A stretch of 64,000 bases of DNA from Klebsiella sp. RIT-PI-d (GCF_001187865.1 NZ_LGIT01000009.1:124001-188000), one strand, 5' to 3'; shown: positions 38,511 through 50,386, counted from the stretch's first letter. Notes: a model not told the origin generated them from the letters alone. Program-made: numbers and translations.

Positions 38511-40382
38511 ATGATGGACAACTTACGTACGGCGGCTAACAGCCTCGTACTCAAGATTATTTTCGGTATCATTATCGTGTCGTTCATTTTGACCGGCGTG
38601 AGCGGCTACCTGATTGGCGGTAACGATAATTACGCCGCAAAAGTGAATGACCAGGAAATTGGTCGTCAGCAATTTGAAAATGCCGTTGCCAGCGAACGTA
38701 ACCAGCGCCAGCAGCAGATGGGCGATCAGTTCTCGGAACTGGCCGCCAATGAAAACTACATCAGAAATATGCGTCAGCAAGTGCTGAGTAGCCTGATCGA
38801 TGAAGCGCTACTTGACCAGTATGCTCGCGAGCTGGGTTTAGGTATTAGCGACGATCAGGTCAAGCAGGCTATCTTCTCGACTCAGGCTTTCCAGAGCAAT
38901 GGTCAATTCGATAATGCGCGTTATAACTCACTGGTTAATCGTATGGGCATGAGCGCCGATCAATACGCGCAGGCGCTGCGTAATCAGTTAGTGACTCAGC
39001 AACTGATTAACGCTGTAGTCGGTACTGATTTCATGCTGCCGGGCGAAACAGACGAACTGGCAGCGCTGGTTGCCCAGCAGCGTGTGGTACGTGAAGCGAC
39101 CATCGACGTTAATGCCTTGATGGCAAAACAGCAGGTAAGTGACGCCGAGATCCAGGCGGCCTATGAGCAGGATAAAGGCAAATTTGTCTCACCTGAGCAG
39201 TTTCGCGTGAGCTACATCAAAATGGATGCGGCATCCATGCAGCAGAACGCCTCCGATGAAGAGATCCAGGCTTATTACGATGAGCATCAGGATCAGTTCA
39301 CTCAGTCCGCACGTAACCGTTATAGCGTTATTCAGACCAAAACCGAAGCCGATGCGAAAGCGGTGCTTGATGAGCTGAATAAAGGCGCAGATTTTGCAGC
39401 CGTCGCGAAAGAAAAATCGACGGATATTATCTCTGCCCGTAACGGCGGCGATGTTGGCTGGATGGACGATGCCGGTACGCTCCCGGAACTGAAAGAGGCG
39501 GGTCTGAAAGAGAAAGGCCAGCTTTCGGGCGTGATCACATCTTCCGTCGGCTTCCTGGTTGCGCGTCTTGATGATACCCAGCCTGCGCAAGTAAAACCGC
39601 TGGCGGAGGTGCGTGATGACCTTAGCGCTAAAGTTAAACAGGAAAAAGGACTGGATGCCTACTTTGCACTGCAGCAGAAAGTAAGCGAAGCGGCCAGTAA
39701 TGACAACGAATCGCTGGCAGGTGCTGAGCAGGTTGCTGGGGTCAAGGCTGTCGAAACAGGCTGGTTCGATCACAATAGCCTGCCGGCTGAGCTGAACTTC
39801 AAACCGGTTTCCGACGCTATTTTCAGCGGTGCGCTGGTCGGGCAGAACGGCACGCCGGGCAGCAACTCTGACATTATCACCGTCGATGGCGATCGTGCCT
39901 TTGTGATCCGCGTAAGCGAGCACAAAGCTGAAGCGGTCAAACCGCTGGCAGAGGTAAAAACGCTGGTAGCCGAAAGCATCAAACGTGAGAAGGCAACCCA
40001 GCAGGCGAAGCTGGACGCTGAGAAACTGCTTACAGCGCTGCAAACGGGTAAAGGCGATGAAGCCATGAAAGCGGCTGGCTTACGTTTTGGCGAGGCGAAA
40101 ACGCTTACTCGTGCAGGTCAGGATCCGGTGAGTCAGGCGGCGTTCACGCTGGCACTGCCGGCACAAGGCAAACCTTCTTACGGAATGGCTGACGACATGC
40201 AGGGAAATATCGTCCTGCTGGCGCTGGACGAAATCAAAGCCGGAACGATGCCTGCTGAGCAGAAGACGGCGATGGTGCAGGGGATCACCCGAAACAATGC
40301 ACAAATCGCGTTTGAAGCCCTGATGAGTAACCTGCGCAAACAGGCCAAAATTAAGTATGGCACGATTGCTGAACAGCAATAA
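38511..40382 (+). CDS. ppiD: periplasmic folding chaperone PpiD
   Basis: PpiD is anchored in the inner membrane near the SecYEG exit and helps proteins newly exported to the periplasm. The 623-residue protein has a short cytosolic tail (MMDNLRTAANS), one span at about 13-34, a SurA-like chaperone region, and a parvulin-like domain at about 265-355 (RNRYSVIQTKTE ... GGDVGWMDDAG), which in E. coli has little or no isomerase activity. Length equals E. coli PpiD. Confidence 0.97.
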   Translation: MMDNLRTAANSLVLKIIFGIIIVSFILTGVSGYLIGGNDNYAAKVNDQEIGRQQFENAVASERNQRQQQMGDQFSELAANENYIRNMRQQVLSSLIDEALLDQYARELGLGISDDQVKQAIFSTQAFQSNGQFDNARYNSLVNRMGMSADQYAQALRNQLVTQQLINAVVGTDFMLPGETDELAALVAQQRVVREATIDVNALMAKQQVSDAEIQAAYEQDKGKFVSPEQFRVSYIKMDAASMQQNASDEEIQAYYDEHQDQFTQSARNRYSVIQTKTEADAKAVLDELNKGADFAAVAKEKSTDIISARNGGDVGWMDDAGTLPELKEAGLKEKGQLSGVITSSVGFLVARLDDTQPAQVKPLAEVRDDLSAKVKQEKGLDAYFALQQKVSEAASNDNESLAGAEQVAGVKAVETGWFDHNSLPAELNFKPVSDAIFSGALVGQNGTPGSNSDIITVDGDRAFVIRVSEHKAEAVKPLAEVKTLVAESIKREKATQQAKLDAEKLLTALQTGKGDEAMKAAGLRFGEAKTLTRAGQDPVSQAAFTLALPAQGKPSYGMADDMQGNIVLLALDEIKAGTMPAEQKTAMVQGITRNNAQIAFEALMSNLRKQAKIKYGTIAEQQ

Positions 40383-40410
40383 TTACGTGTCAGCTTCCAT
40401 AGCAGTGTAA

Positions 40411-40914
<504 letters not shown>

Positions 40915-41022
40915 ATTTCATTCGAGCGGTTGCACGACGCGCAATTTTTGCCAGACTAAAGAGGTCATACCAGTGGTGTGGCCTCTGTCTCTTATTACAA
41001 CAACAAGCAAGGTTATCGCGCT

Positions 41023-41439
41023 ATGCAGACTCAAATTAAAGTTCGCGGTTTTCATCTCGATGTCTATCAACACGTTAACAATGCCCGCTATCTGGAGTTT
41101 CTGGAAGAGGCCCGCTGGGACGGGCTGGAAAACAGCGACAGTTTTCAATGGATGACGGCGCACAACATCGCTTTTGTAGTGGTTAATATCAATATCAATT
41201 ACCGTCGCCCGGCGGTGCTTGGCGATCGGCTGATCGTCACCAGCCAGCTACAGCAGCTTAACGGTAAGAGCGGCGTATTAAGCCAGGTGGTTACCCTGGA
41301 GCCTGAAGGACAGGTTGTTGCCGATGCATTGATCACCTTCGTCTGCATTGATCTAAACAGTCAGAAGGCGCTGGCGCTTGAGGGAGAACTACGCGAGAAA
41401 CTCGACGCCATGATGCCAGGGGATCAGAAAGCGGAATAA
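41023..41439 (+). CDS. fadM: long-chain acyl-CoA thioesterase FadM
   Basis: FadM hydrolyses long-chain acyl-CoA, notably the dienoyl-CoA made during oleate degradation, and belongs to the FadR regulon in E. coli. The 138-residue hotdog-fold protein has the 4-hydroxybenzoyl-CoA thioesterase-like motif HLDVYQHVNNARYLEF with catalytic D13. The ATG at 41023 gives MQTQIKVRGF as in E. coli; the tail is a few residues longer. The in-frame extension to 40978 lacks support. Confidence 0.94.
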   Translation: MQTQIKVRGFHLDVYQHVNNARYLEFLEEARWDGLENSDSFQWMTAHNIAFVVVNININYRRPAVLGDRLIVTSQLQQLNGKSGVLSQVVTLEPEGQVVADALITFVCIDLNSQKALALEGELREKLDAMMPGDQKAE

Positions 41440-41492
41440 CGGCATCGTTGTACCGGTAAGGCTGCGCTTGCGCTGTGGCAACACCTTTTCAG

Positions 41493-41520
41493 GCCCGGTA
41501 AGGCGGAGCCGCCACCGGGC
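41493..41520. repeat. REP-type palindrome between fadM and queC
   Basis: gcccggt / accgggc enclose ggcgg / ccgcc, giving an almost complete 28-base hairpin of the kind found in enterobacterial REP/BIME units. It sits between convergent genes. A second GC-rich stretch of similar composition (41535-41565) may belong to the same element. Confidence 0.7.
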
Positions 41521-41570
41521 AAAACAACCTCCCGGCAGCCGCTAACGGTTTGTCCGCCTGCGGTACTGGC

Positions 41571-42266
41571 CTACGCCAGACCGGTTTTTTCCTGCATTGC
41601 CGCTTTCACCGTGTGCGTATTTGCCAGATACTGATTCAGGCCATTGGCGCGCAGATTACAGGCGGCGCACTGCCCGCAGCCGTCGCCTTTAATACCGTTA
41701 TAGCAGGTGAGCGTTTCACTGCGGACCAGGTCCAGTTTGCCCCAGTAGTCTGCCAGCGCCCATGTTTCTGCTTTATCAAGCCACATCAGCGGCGTTTCAA
41801 AGCGAATATTTTTTGCCATGCCGAGGCTCACCGCGTGATTCAGCGCTTTCACAAATTCATCACGACAGTCCGGGTAGCCGGAGAAATCGGTTTCACAAAC
41901 GCCGGTTATTACCGCTTCGGCTTTTACCTGATACGCGTAAATTGCCGCCAGGGTTAAAAACAGGATATTGCGTCCCGGCACAAAGGTATTCGGAATTCCA
42001 TCGGCATCGGGTTCATAATCTGGCACCGGAATACTGTCGCGCGTCAGACTGCTGACCGCCAGTTCATTGAGCAACGTGACATCCAGCACTTTATGCGCGC
42101 GTGCGCCCAGCGAGAGTGCCAGTTCACGCGCAACATCAATCTCTGCCCGGTGGCGCTGACCATAGTCAAACGTGACACAGTGAACATCATCATACTGATG
42201 CAGGGCCTGGATCAGGCAGGTAGTGGAATCTTGTCCACCGCTAAATACGACGACGGCGCTTTTCAT
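41571..42266 (-). CDS. queC: 7-cyano-7-deazaguanine synthase
   Basis: QueC converts 7-carboxy-7-deazaguanine to preQ0 using ATP and ammonia, upstream of QueF, Tgt and QueA in queuosine synthesis. The 231-residue protein has the PP-loop FSGGQDST (about 8-15) and a C-terminal zinc cluster [15 protein letters not shown]. The ATG at 42266 is chosen because the longer reading frame to 42356 runs into ybaE and has no homologous extension. Confidence 0.97.
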   Translation of the reverse strand: MKSAVVVFSGGQDSTTCLIQALHQYDDVHCVTFDYGQRHRAEIDVARELALSLGARAHKVLDVTLLNELAVSSLTRDSIPVPDYEPDADGIPNTFVPGRNILFLTLAAIYAYQVKAEAVITGVCETDFSGYPDCRDEFVKALNHAVSLGMAKNIRFETPLMWLDKAETWALADYWGKLDLVRSETLTCYNGIKGDGCGQCAACNLRANGLNQYLANTHTVKAAMQEKTGLA

Positions 42267-42331
42267 TACTCTTTCCGACGGTTGGATTAAAACACTATGG
42301 TAGCGTCTGAAGACGTCGGGGACCAGCTTCT

Positions 42332-44032
42332 TCACTGGGGTGCAGCCGGGAGCCACGGCGAACAGAAATCAAACCAGCCGCGCGTGTTGAGGCGAATGCC
42401 GTTGACGCCGGGCGGTGCGCTCACCTGATAATGATAATTAAACAGCGGCGTTAAAATGGCCTGCGACATTAAGCCGTGCAAAACCTGCTTTAATGCATGG
42501 CTACGCTGCTGGTCATCCGCATGCCGCTGGACGTGATCCAGCGTGTTGCTTAATCGGGTAAATGATTCATCACTGAGCAAGGCTGGCCACAGCGCATCGC
42601 AGCGCAGCCACTGTTCAAGCGCATACTCTGCCGACTCGCCGATAAGCCTGTCGCCCATAATAATATCCGCGTGTACCAGGTCAGGGCAGTCATTCCAGTT
42701 TTTGGCATCGTAGAAAATGAGTGTGAGTTCACAACCATGCGTCGCCATCATGGTTTTAAGTTGCTGCGCCATAATGTGCAGTTCAACAGGTAAATGGTAC
42801 AGAAGTGTCAGTGCAGGCGGCAGCGGGGTTGCGTTATTTGTCCGGCCCCCGGGGATCGCCAGACCCGGTAAAAGCTCATTACTTGGGGTGATAAGCCCCT
42901 CCTCAAGCGGCAGCGTCTGCAACAGTGCTGTGCCGTGGATCATATCAATAACCCGCTGCGCCTGTGGTTGAGTTAACCGCGCGCTCTGGCGCAGCGCAAG
43001 ATAGCAAAAGCCGAGACTGATACTGTTACTCACCGTGCGAAGCTGGCTTAACTCTTCTGGCTCGCCAATAGCAATTTGCACCGGGTGTCGGCAGCTGGTG
43101 CCGAGATCCTGCTCGAAAAGCAGGGGCGTTATCCAGTATTCAATGGCCTTTAACAGCGGATGCGCCAGATGATAGCGATCGTGGTTTTCGATGCGCACCA
43201 GCGCCGGCGTGAAGGTTTTCAGGCTAAACGGGCCGGTTCCTACCGTCGGATGCTGCGGATGGGCCAGCACGCTGCAGTAGCTGGCCAGCCGGTGCGCCAG
43301 CCAGTAATCAGGCCGATGCAGGATAAACGTCAGGCACTGCGTATGAGTAACCTCAATGCGGCTGACGCTGGCAAATAAACGGCGCAGGTCTGGCTGAGTC
43401 AACAGCATTTCCAGACGCGTCTGAAGCTGCCCGGTTGTGACCGCATCGCCGTTGTGCCAGTACAGCGTTGAACGGATGTAAAACCGCCAGCACAGGCCAT
43501 CGTCTGACACTTCCCAGTGGTGGGCGAGATCGCCGTGCGGCTGCGTTGAATCCTGCGAAAATCGGGTGAGTCCTGAGAAAATTTGCCCGGCCAGATGCTG
43601 CTCCGCCCGTCCCGGCAAAAAGCCGGAATGTAGCGGCTCCAGCGGTCGATAATAGGGAATGCGCAGGGTAGGCGTATTGTTCTGCCACTGGCCGCCGAGA
43701 AAAGGATGCAATAGCGCGCGCAGTTCAACCGGTGCCAGTTGCGCCAGCTCAAGCGCATCATGTTGCTGGCCCTTATTTAAGGCCTGCTCCATCATCTGGT
43801 TACGCAGCGTGACGGGAGACACTAAAAATGTCAGCGTTCCGCGCTTGCCTCGTCCGGACCTTGCCTGCCAGTCCAGCCAGCCTGTTTCCTGCGCCTGGCG
43901 CAATAGCGTTCGCATATGCCTGTCGCTGCAAAAACAGAGTGCGGCCAGTTCGCCCATCGTCGCATCCTGCGGAGCACCGTCCGAGGCCTGCCAGAGTCGC
44001 TGGTACTGTTTTAGTCGGTTTAGCAATCGCAT
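42332..44032 (-). CDS. ybaE: SgrR-family transcriptional regulator YbaE
   Basis: A 566-residue protein equal in length to E. coli YbaE, related to SgrR: an N-terminal winged-helix DNA-binding domain (about 1-115, with [20 protein letters not shown]) joined to a solute-binding-protein-like domain (about 160-560, resembling SBP family 5; [22 protein letters not shown]). The ligand and targets are unknown. It is divergent from cof and ends 65 bases before queC on the same strand. Confidence 0.95.
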   Translation of the reverse strand: MRLLNRLKQYQRLWQASDGAPQDATMGELAALCFCSDRHMRTLLRQAQETGWLDWQARSGRGKRGTLTFLVSPVTLRNQMMEQALNKGQQHDALELAQLAPVELRALLHPFLGGQWQNNTPTLRIPYYRPLEPLHSGFLPGRAEQHLAGQIFSGLTRFSQDSTQPHGDLAHHWEVSDDGLCWRFYIRSTLYWHNGDAVTTGQLQTRLEMLLTQPDLRRLFASVSRIEVTHTQCLTFILHRPDYWLAHRLASYCSVLAHPQHPTVGTGPFSLKTFTPALVRIENHDRYHLAHPLLKAIEYWITPLLFEQDLGTSCRHPVQIAIGEPEELSQLRTVSNSISLGFCYLALRQSARLTQPQAQRVIDMIHGTALLQTLPLEEGLITPSNELLPGLAIPGGRTNNATPLPPALTLLYHLPVELHIMAQQLKTMMATHGCELTLIFYDAKNWNDCPDLVHADIIMGDRLIGESAEYALEQWLRCDALWPALLSDESFTRLSNTLDHVQRHADDQQRSHALKQVLHGLMSQAILTPLFNYHYQVSAPPGVNGIRLNTRGWFDFCSPWLPAAPQ

Positions 44033-44134
44033 AAAAAACCCGGAACAATATTAATTAACTATTCACTATTACTTCCGTATATCTCAGCAGATACTTGAAG
44101 GCAAGTACAACGCATCGCAACCCGGAGAATAATC

Positions 44135-44953
44135 ATGGTCAGGCTGGCTGCATTCGATATGGACGGCACATTACTGATGCCGGACCACCGTCTGGGAGAG
44201 GCAACGCTGACGACGCTTAAGCGTCTGCGCGATCGGGATATTACGCTGACGTTTGCTACCGGTCGTCACGCTCTCGAAATGCGGCAGGTGACAGGCGATC
44301 TGGCCCTGGATGCGTACTTAATTACCGGCAATGGAACGCGGGTCCATTCGCGGGAAGGCGAGTTGCTTTATCGGCAGGATTTGACTCCCGACGTTGCAGA
44401 AATCGTCCTGCACGGCCACTGGCAAACCGCGGCCAGTATGCATCTGTTTAACGACAGCGGCTGGTTTACGGATAAACCCGTTCCGCTTCTGCTTGAGGCT
44501 CACGCATTTAGCGGCTTTAGCTACCAGCTGTGTGATCTACAAGGCGTACAACCAGACTCCGTGACCAAAATCTGTTTCTGCGGTGAACATGACGATCTTT
44601 GTCGTTTACAGCTCCAGCTTCAGGATGCGCTGGGTGACCGGGCGCATCTCTGTTTTTCTGCGCTTTACTGTCTTGAGGTTCTGCCGCCAGGCTGCAATAA
44701 AGGTGCGGCACTTAAGGTGCTCAGTCAGCATCTGGGGATTGCGATGCAGGACTGCATGGCGTTTGGTGATGCGATGAACGACAGCGAAATGCTTTCAGGC
44801 GTGGGGCACGGGCTGATCATGGGCAATGCCATGCCGCAGTTGATTGACGATCTGCCCCACTTAGCGGTTATCGGACACTGCCAGACGCAGGCGGTTTCCC
44901 ATTTTTTAACTCATTGGCTGGATTCTCCACATCTTCCTTATTCCCCCGAATAG
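44135..44953 (+). CDS. cof: HAD-family phosphatase Cof (HMP-PP phosphatase)
   Basis: Cof is a cytosolic HAD phosphatase that in E. coli hydrolyses the thiamine intermediate HMP-PP and also PLP and sugar phosphates. The 272-residue protein has motif I FDMDGTLL (D8, D10), the Cof-type cap domain, the motif III lysine region ([13 protein letters not shown]) and motif [19 protein letters not shown] precedes the ATG. Confidence 0.97.
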   Translation: MVRLAAFDMDGTLLMPDHRLGEATLTTLKRLRDRDITLTFATGRHALEMRQVTGDLALDAYLITGNGTRVHSREGELLYRQDLTPDVAEIVLHGHWQTAASMHLFNDSGWFTDKPVPLLLEAHAFSGFSYQLCDLQGVQPDSVTKICFCGEHDDLCRLQLQLQDALGDRAHLCFSALYCLEVLPPGCNKGAALKVLSQHLGIAMQDCMAFGDAMNDSEMLSGVGHGLIMGNAMPQLIDDLPHLAVIGHCQTQAVSHFLTHWLDSPHLPYSPE

Positions 44954-44969
44954 CAAGACTTTTCCAGCA

Positions 44970-44996
44970 AGCCAGGCCCCGGGCCTGGCTTTTTTT
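44970..44996 (+). terminator. terminator after cof
   Basis: Stem agccaggccc / gggcctggct followed by seven T residues. The T-tract overlaps the stop codon of the convergent cdsH-type gene. Confidence 0.92.
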
Positions 44997-46041
44997 ATGC
45001 CGTTAACCGCGTAATTTTTGCCTTCCACGGCGTTACATCACCTATATTCTCTGAAACCCAGCGGGGATCATAATAGGTTTCCAGATAGCGCTCACCGCTG
45101 TCGCACAACAGGGTCACAATGGCGCCATGCTGACCCTGTTCACGCAATCTGGTCGCCAGCTGTAGCGCCCCCCACATATTGGTTCCGGTTGATGCGCCAA
45201 CTTTACGTCCCAGCTGCGTTTCCAGCCAGTGGGCGGTGGCCACGCTTGCCGCATCCGGCACGCGCAGCATTTCGTCTACCACGTCCGGAATAAATGAAGG
45301 TTCCACCCGAGGACGACCAATTCCTTCAATCTTACTGCCAACAGCGCTGCGCAGGCTGGCGTCGCGGGTTTGCCAGTAATCCATAAAAACCGAGTTTTGC
45401 GGGTCAACCACCGCAAGCCGGGTAGCATAACCCTGACTGCGAATATAACGGCCAAGGGTCGCCGAGGTACCGCCCGTTCCGGCGCTCATGACGATAAAAG
45501 CGGGCACCGGATGCGGTTCATTTCTCATCTGGCGGAAAATGCTGTCGGCGATATTATTGTTGCCGCGCCAGTCAGTGGCGCGTTCGGCGAACGTGAACTG
45601 ATCCATATAATGCCCGTTCAGCTCGTGCGCCAGCGTTTCGGAGGCGGCGTAAATCTCACAGGGACTGTCGACAAAGTGGCAGCGGCCGCCGTAGAACTCA
45701 ATCTGTTCAATCTTGCGTCGGGCGGTGCAGGCGGGCATCACGGCAATAAACGGCAGCCCGAGCAGGCGTGCAAAATAGGCTTCTGACACGGCCGTGGAGC
45801 CGGAGGAGGCTTCAATAATGGGCGTTCCCTCTTTGATCCAGCCGTTGCACAGTCCATACAAAAACAGTGAACGCGCCAGCCGGTGCTTCAGGCTGCCGGT
45901 CGGATGCGTACTTTCATCTTTCAGATAAAGCGGAATGCCGGGAAACGCCGGCAGCGTCAGCCGAATGAGATGTGTATCGGCAGAGCGTTGATAGTCCGCG
46001 TTAATTTCGCTAATAGCATGATTGACCCAGCTACGGTTCAT
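44995..46041 (-). CDS. cdsH: PLP-dependent cysteine desulfhydrase, CdsH type
   Basis: A fold-type II PLP enzyme of the cysteine synthase family, 348 residues. The PLP lysine is K52 in [11 protein letters not shown] and the phosphate-binding loop is [11 protein letters not shown]. It is divergent from decR/ybaO. In Salmonella the gene in this position is cdsH, a cysteine desulfhydrase (cysteine to pyruvate, ammonia and sulfide) controlled by the neighbouring YbaO regulator; the name rests on that synteny and on the family. E. coli K-12 lacks it here. A cystathionine or cysteine synthase activity cannot be excluded from sequence alone. Confidence 0.85.
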   Translation of the reverse strand: MNRSWVNHAISEINADYQRSADTHLIRLTLPAFPGIPLYLKDESTHPTGSLKHRLARSLFLYGLCNGWIKEGTPIIEASSGSTAVSEAYFARLLGLPFIAVMPACTARRKIEQIEFYGGRCHFVDSPCEIYAASETLAHELNGHYMDQFTFAERATDWRGNNNIADSIFRQMRNEPHPVPAFIVMSAGTGGTSATLGRYIRSQGYATRLAVVDPQNSVFMDYWQTRDASLRSAVGSKIEGIGRPRVEPSFIPDVVDEMLRVPDAASVATAHWLETQLGRKVGASTGTNMWGALQLATRLREQGQHGAIVTLLCDSGERYLETYYDPRWVSENIGDVTPWKAKITRLTA

Positions 46042-46156
46042 GATGGTTTTCCGTTTGTCATTTTGTGCCCAGAATAGCGAAAAGCACGGAAAAAATTGTT
46101 GCTATTTAGCCTTTAAATTACAATTGAAAGAGAAATATATTCTCCGGGAGAGGGCT

Positions 46157-46615
46157 GTGTTAGATAAAATTGACCGCAAACTGCTTTCACTGTTGCAGAA
46201 GGATTGCACCCTGTCTTTGCAGGCGCTGGCGGATGCCGTTAATCTGACGACCACACCCTGCTGGAAGCGGCTTAAAAAGCTGGAAGATGACAAGGTACTG
46301 CTGGGTAAGGTCGCGCTGCTGGACGCAGAAAAACTCGGACTGGGACTGACCGCATTTGTGCTGATTAAAACGCAGCATCATAGCAGTGAGTGGTATAACC
46401 AGCTGGTAAAAGTGGTCACTGAACTGCCTGAAGTGCTGGGCGTCTGGCGCATGGCGGGAGAGTATGACTACCTGATGCAGGTGCAGGTAGCCGATATGAA
46501 ACGCTACGACGATTTTTATAAACGGCTGGTCAGCCGTGTGCCAGGGTTATCTGATGTCACATCAAGTTTTGCGATGGAGCAGATTAAACACACTACGGCG
46601 CTTCCCATCGACTAA
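46157..46615 (+). CDS. decR: Lrp/AsnC-family cysteine-responsive regulator DecR (YbaO, CyuR)
   Basis: DecR activates cysteine detoxification or catabolism genes in E. coli (yhaOM) and Salmonella (cdsH) in response to cysteine. The 152-residue protein has an N-terminal helix-turn-helix ([22 protein letters not shown]) and a C-terminal RAM domain with [14 protein letters not shown]. The start is GTG 46157, preceded by GGGAGAGGG, giving [16 protein letters not shown] as in E. coli. Its control region is shared with the divergent cdsH-type gene. Confidence 0.95.
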   Translation: MLDKIDRKLLSLLQKDCTLSLQALADAVNLTTTPCWKRLKKLEDDKVLLGKVALLDAEKLGLGLTAFVLIKTQHHSSEWYNQLVKVVTELPEVLGVWRMAGEYDYLMQVQVADMKRYDDFYKRLVSRVPGLSDVTSSFAMEQIKHTTALPID

Positions 46616-46662
46616 TTATCCGACGCTATTGTCGGCCCAATCGGAATTTCAGGACTTATCGC

Positions 46663-48426
46663 GTGCGATTATTTGCTCAATTAAGCTGGTACTTTCGCCG
46701 GGAATGGCGACGCTATCTTGGCGCGGTCGCCCTGCTGGTGATCATTGCGATTCTGCAACTTATTCCGCCTAAAGTGGTGGGAATTATTGTCGACGGCGTG
46801 ACGCAGCGGCACTACAGCTCGGTACAGATCCTGCAATGGCTGGGTTTAATGGTGCTGATTGCGGTCGTAGTCTACCTGTTGCGCTACGTCTGGCGCGTAC
46901 TGTTATTTGGTGCGTCTTATCAACTCGCTATTGAACTGCGCGAAGATTACTATCGTCAGCTAAGCCGCCAGCATCCGGAATTTTACCTGCGCCACCGCAC
47001 CGGAGATTTGATTGCCCGTGCGACCAACGACGTCGATCGCGTGGTCTTTGCGGCGGGAGAGGGGGTGCTGACGCTGGTCGATTCACTGGTCATGGGTTGC
47101 GCAGTACTGATCGTGATGTCGACCCAAATTAGCTGGCAGCTTACGCTACTGGCGCTGGTGCCGATGCCGGTCATGGCCATCATGATCAAGCGTAACGGTG
47201 ACCAGCTGCACGAGCGCTTTAAGCTGGCGCAGGCGGCATTTTCCTCGCTGAACGATCGCACTCAGGAGAGTATGACCAGCATCCGCATGATCAAAGCCTT
47301 TGGTCTGGAAGATCGTCAGTCGTCGCTGTTTGCCGCCGATGCCGCCGATACCGGGGCGAAAAACCTGCGGGTGGCGCGTATTGATGCGCGTTTTGATCCC
47401 ACAATTTATATTGCTATCGGTACCGCCAATCTGCTGGCCATTGGCGGCGGTAGCTGGATGGTTATCAACAACACCTTAACCCTCGGCGAACTGACCAGCT
47501 TTATTATGTATCTCGGTCTGATGATCTGGCCGATGCTGGCGCTGGCATGGATGTTTAACATCGTTGAGCGTGGGAGCGCCGCCTACAGCCGTATTCGCGC
47601 CATGTTAGCTGAAGCCCCGGTAGTGAATGACGGGGATGAAACGCTGCCGCCGGAGCGTGGCACGCTGGATGTTGCTATTAACGAATTCCGCTGGCCAAAA
47701 GCGGCGCACCCGACCTTAAGCAGGGTTAACTTTACTCTTCAACCGGGACAGATGCTGGGCATTTGCGGGCCGACCGGCGCGGGGAAAAGCACGGTACTGG
47801 CGCTGATCCAGCGCCACTTCGACGTCGATCGCGGTGATATTCGTTTCCACGATATTCCGCTTCCTCGCCTGAAAATCGACGACTGGCGCAGCCGTCTGGC
47901 TATCGTAAATCAGACCCCGTTCCTGTTCTCCGATACCGTTGGCAATAATATTGCGCTGGGAAAACCCGGGGCAACGCAGCAGGAGATCGAGCATGTGGCG
48001 CGTCTCGCCAGCGTCCATGATGACATTCTGCGTCTGCCAAAGGGCTATGAAACCGAAGTGGGCGAGCGCGGCGTGATGCTTTCCGGCGGACAAAAGCAGC
48101 GTCTTTCCATTGCCCGGGCATTGTTGGTCGATGCAGAGATCCTCATTCTTGATGATGCACTGTCTGCCGTGGATGGTCGTACCGAGCATCAAATCCTGCA
48201 CAACCTGCGCCAGTGGGGGGCGGGACGTACGGTAATTATTAGTGCGCACCGGCTGTCGGCCCTTACCGAAGCAGATGAAATTATCGTTATGCAGCACGGA
48301 CACATTGCCCAACGCGGCAAGCATGAACACCTGGCTGCCGGGCCAGGATGGTATCGGGATATGTACCGCTATCAGCAGCTTGAAGCTGCGCTGGATGATG
48401 AGCCGGAGGAGGCCAGTAATGCGTAG
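46663..48426 (+). CDS. mdlA: multidrug ABC transporter MdlA (SmdA-like half-transporter)
   Basis: An ABC exporter half with fused membrane and nucleotide-binding domains, 587 residues; substrate uncertain. Six spans lie in about 15-305, and the ATPase domain has Walker A GPTGAGKS, signature LSGGQKQR, Walker [13 protein letters not shown] and the H-loop SAHRLSAL. The start is GTG 46663, matching the E. coli N-terminus [20 protein letters not shown]. It overlaps mdlB by eight bases; the two products are expected to form a heterodimer. Confidence 0.96.
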   Translation: MRLFAQLSWYFRREWRRYLGAVALLVIIAILQLIPPKVVGIIVDGVTQRHYSSVQILQWLGLMVLIAVVVYLLRYVWRVLLFGASYQLAIELREDYYRQLSRQHPEFYLRHRTGDLIARATNDVDRVVFAAGEGVLTLVDSLVMGCAVLIVMSTQISWQLTLLALVPMPVMAIMIKRNGDQLHERFKLAQAAFSSLNDRTQESMTSIRMIKAFGLEDRQSSLFAADAADTGAKNLRVARIDARFDPTIYIAIGTANLLAIGGGSWMVINNTLTLGELTSFIMYLGLMIWPMLALAWMFNIVERGSAAYSRIRAMLAEAPVVNDGDETLPPERGTLDVAINEFRWPKAAHPTLSRVNFTLQPGQMLGICGPTGAGKSTVLALIQRHFDVDRGDIRFHDIPLPRLKIDDWRSRLAIVNQTPFLFSDTVGNNIALGKPGATQQEIEHVARLASVHDDILRLPKGYETEVGERGVMLSGGQKQRLSIARALLVDAEILILDDALSAVDGRTEHQILHNLRQWGAGRTVIISAHRLSALTEADEIIVMQHGHIAQRGKHEHLAAGPGWYRDMYRYQQLEAALDDEPEEASNA

Positions 48427-50197
48427 TTTTGGACAGTTATGGCCGACCCTTAAGCGCCTGTTGAAGTACGGCTCACCGTGGCGTAAGCCGCTGACAATTG
48501 CCGTAACCCTGCTATGGGTGGCGGCGATTGCCGAAGTCAGCGGCCCGCTGCTCATTAGCTATTTCATCGATAACATGGTGGCAAAACGAACGCTGCCGCC
48601 AGGTCCAGTGTGTGGCCTGGCGGCTGCCTATATCGGATTACAGATGCTGGCCGCCGGACTGCACTATGCCCAATCTTTACTGTTTAACCGGGCGGCAGTG
48701 GGTGTTGTTCAGCAGCTGCGAACTGACGTTATGGATGCGGCCCTGCGCCAGCCGCTGAGCGCTTTTGATACCCAGCCTGTCGGCCAGCTGATTTCCCGCG
48801 TTACCAACGATACCGAAGTGATCCGCGATCTCTACGTAACGGTGGTGGCGACGGTCCTGCGCAGTGCGGCACTGGTCGGCGCAATGCTGGTCGCCATGTT
48901 CACGCTCGACTGGCGAATGGCGCTGGTCGCTATTTCCATATTTCCTGCGGTGATCATCGTCATGCTGATTTATCAGCGCTACAGCACGCCTATTGTGCGG
49001 CGGGTACGTGCCTGGCTTGCTGAAATCAACGATGGTTTTAATGAAGTGATTAACGGCATGAGCGTGATCCAGCAGTTCCGCCAGCAGGCGCGTTTTGGCG
49101 AGCGAATGCGCGAGGCCAGCTATGCGCACTACCAGGCACGAATGCAAACGCTGAAGCTGGACGGCTTTTTACTGCGTCCGCTGCTCAGCCTGTTCTCCGC
49201 GCTGGTGCTGTGCGGCCTGCTGATGCTGTTTGGCTTCACTTCTGTCGGCACCATTGAAGTTGGGGTGCTGTACGCGTTTATCAGCTATCTTGGACGACTG
49301 AATGAACCGCTGATTGAACTGACCACGCAGCAATCAATGCTTCAGCAGGCGGTGGTTGCCGGGGAGCGGGTGTTCGAATTAATGGATCGTCCGCGGCAGG
49401 AGTACGGTCAGGACGACCAGCCGCTGCGCAGCGGCACGATTGATATCGACGCGCTCTCTTTTGCCTATCATCAGGACCGTCTGGTTTTGCAGGATATTAA
49501 TCTGCATGTTCCATCACGCAGTTTTATTGCGCTGGTGGGGCATACCGGCAGCGGAAAAAGTACCCTCGCCAGTCTGTTAATGGGCAACTATCCGCTGACG
49601 CAGGGGGAGATCCGTCTTGACGGGCGCCCGCTGGCCTCACTCAGCCATGCCACGCTGCGCCACGGGGTGGCGATGGTTCAGCAGGACCCGGTTGTTCTTG
49701 CGGATTCCTTCCTGACTAACGTCACGCTTGGCCGCGATATCAGCGAGGAGCAAGTATGGCAGGCGCTGGAGACGGTGCAGCTTGCCGAACTGGCGCGCGA
49801 CATGAGTGACGGCATTCATACTCAGCTTGGCGAGCAGGGTAATAATTTGTCGGTCGGGCAAAAACAGCTTCTGGCCCTGGCGCGAGTGCTGATTGATACG
49901 CCGCAAATCCTGATCCTTGATGAAGCCACGGCCAATATTGACTCAGGTACGGAGCAGGCGATCCAGCTGGCGCTGGCGGCCGTACGTAAACAGACCACCC
50001 TCATTGTGATTGCGCATCGCCTGTCGACCATCGTTGAAGCTGATACCATCATGGTCCTGCATCGCGGGCAAGCCGTGGAGCAAGGAACGCATCAGGCGCT
50101 TCTGGCGAATAAAGGCCGCTACTGGCAAATGTATCAGCTTCAGCTTGCCGGAGAGGAACTTCAGTCCAGTGAGCAGGAGGGGCCGCTGACCGCCTGA
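48419..50197 (+). CDS. mdlB: multidrug ABC transporter MdlB (SmdB-like half-transporter)
   Basis: The partner half-transporter, 592 residues. It has six spans in about 25-315, Walker [10 protein letters not shown], Walker [13 protein letters not shown] and H-loop IAHRLSTI. The signature motif is LSVGQKQL, departing from LSGGQ in the third position, as also in E. coli MdlB. The ATG at 48419 lies inside the end of mdlA with GGAGGAGG upstream; longer in-frame starts are rejected. Confidence 0.96.
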   Translation: MRSFGQLWPTLKRLLKYGSPWRKPLTIAVTLLWVAAIAEVSGPLLISYFIDNMVAKRTLPPGPVCGLAAAYIGLQMLAAGLHYAQSLLFNRAAVGVVQQLRTDVMDAALRQPLSAFDTQPVGQLISRVTNDTEVIRDLYVTVVATVLRSAALVGAMLVAMFTLDWRMALVAISIFPAVIIVMLIYQRYSTPIVRRVRAWLAEINDGFNEVINGMSVIQQFRQQARFGERMREASYAHYQARMQTLKLDGFLLRPLLSLFSALVLCGLLMLFGFTSVGTIEVGVLYAFISYLGRLNEPLIELTTQQSMLQQAVVAGERVFELMDRPRQEYGQDDQPLRSGTIDIDALSFAYHQDRLVLQDINLHVPSRSFIALVGHTGSGKSTLASLLMGNYPLTQGEIRLDGRPLASLSHATLRHGVAMVQQDPVVLADSFLTNVTLGRDISEEQVWQALETVQLAELARDMSDGIHTQLGEQGNNLSVGQKQLLALARVLIDTPQILILDEATANIDSGTEQAIQLALAAVRKQTTLIVIAHRLSTIVEADTIMVLHRGQAVEQGTHQALLANKGRYWQMYQLQLAGEELQSSEQEGPLTA

Positions 50198-50259
50198 CGC
50201 ACCACTTTTATGCACTCCCGCTACCAGGCGATGTCCTGGTGCAAAAGTTCACCGCACCC

Positions 50260-50284
50260 TGCACCAGCATGGTGCGTTTTTTTT
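50260..50284 (+). promoter_or_regulatory. NtrC-type site that also forms a terminator hairpin after mdlB
   Basis: TGCACC-N5-GGTGCG at 50260-50276 matches the NtrC enhancer consensus TGCACC-N5-GGTGCA with one change. It lies about 130 bases before the likely glnK start of transcription. The same palindrome (gcacc / ggtgc, five-base loop) is followed by eight T residues, so it can also act as the mdlB terminator. Confidence 0.7.
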
Positions 50285-50370
50285 GCCCGATGACAAATTG
50301 AATCCCGGTCACACTTTTTCCTGCTCACGCTACCCGCACCAAACGACTCCTGGCGCATGAAATCTATTTC

Positions 50371-50386
50371 TGGCACGCCGCTTGCT
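50371..50386 (+). promoter_or_regulatory. sigma-54 promoter of glnK-amtB
   Basis: TGGCAC at 50371-50376 and TTGCT at 50382-50386 have the exact GG-to-GC spacing of the sigma-54 -24/-12 consensus (TGGCACN5TTGCW). The glnK ATG follows 55 bases later. With the upstream NtrC-type site this predicts induction under nitrogen limitation. Confidence 0.93.

Noticed and set aside
39189-40043. 284-codon open frame on the minus strand inside ppiD
   Set aside because: Antisense to a full-length conserved gene; composition is a mirror of ppiD codons; no ribosome site or family motif.
47716-48555. 279-codon open frame antisense to mdlA-mdlB
   Set aside because: Covers the conserved ATPase domain on the other strand; no start signal or recognisable domain.
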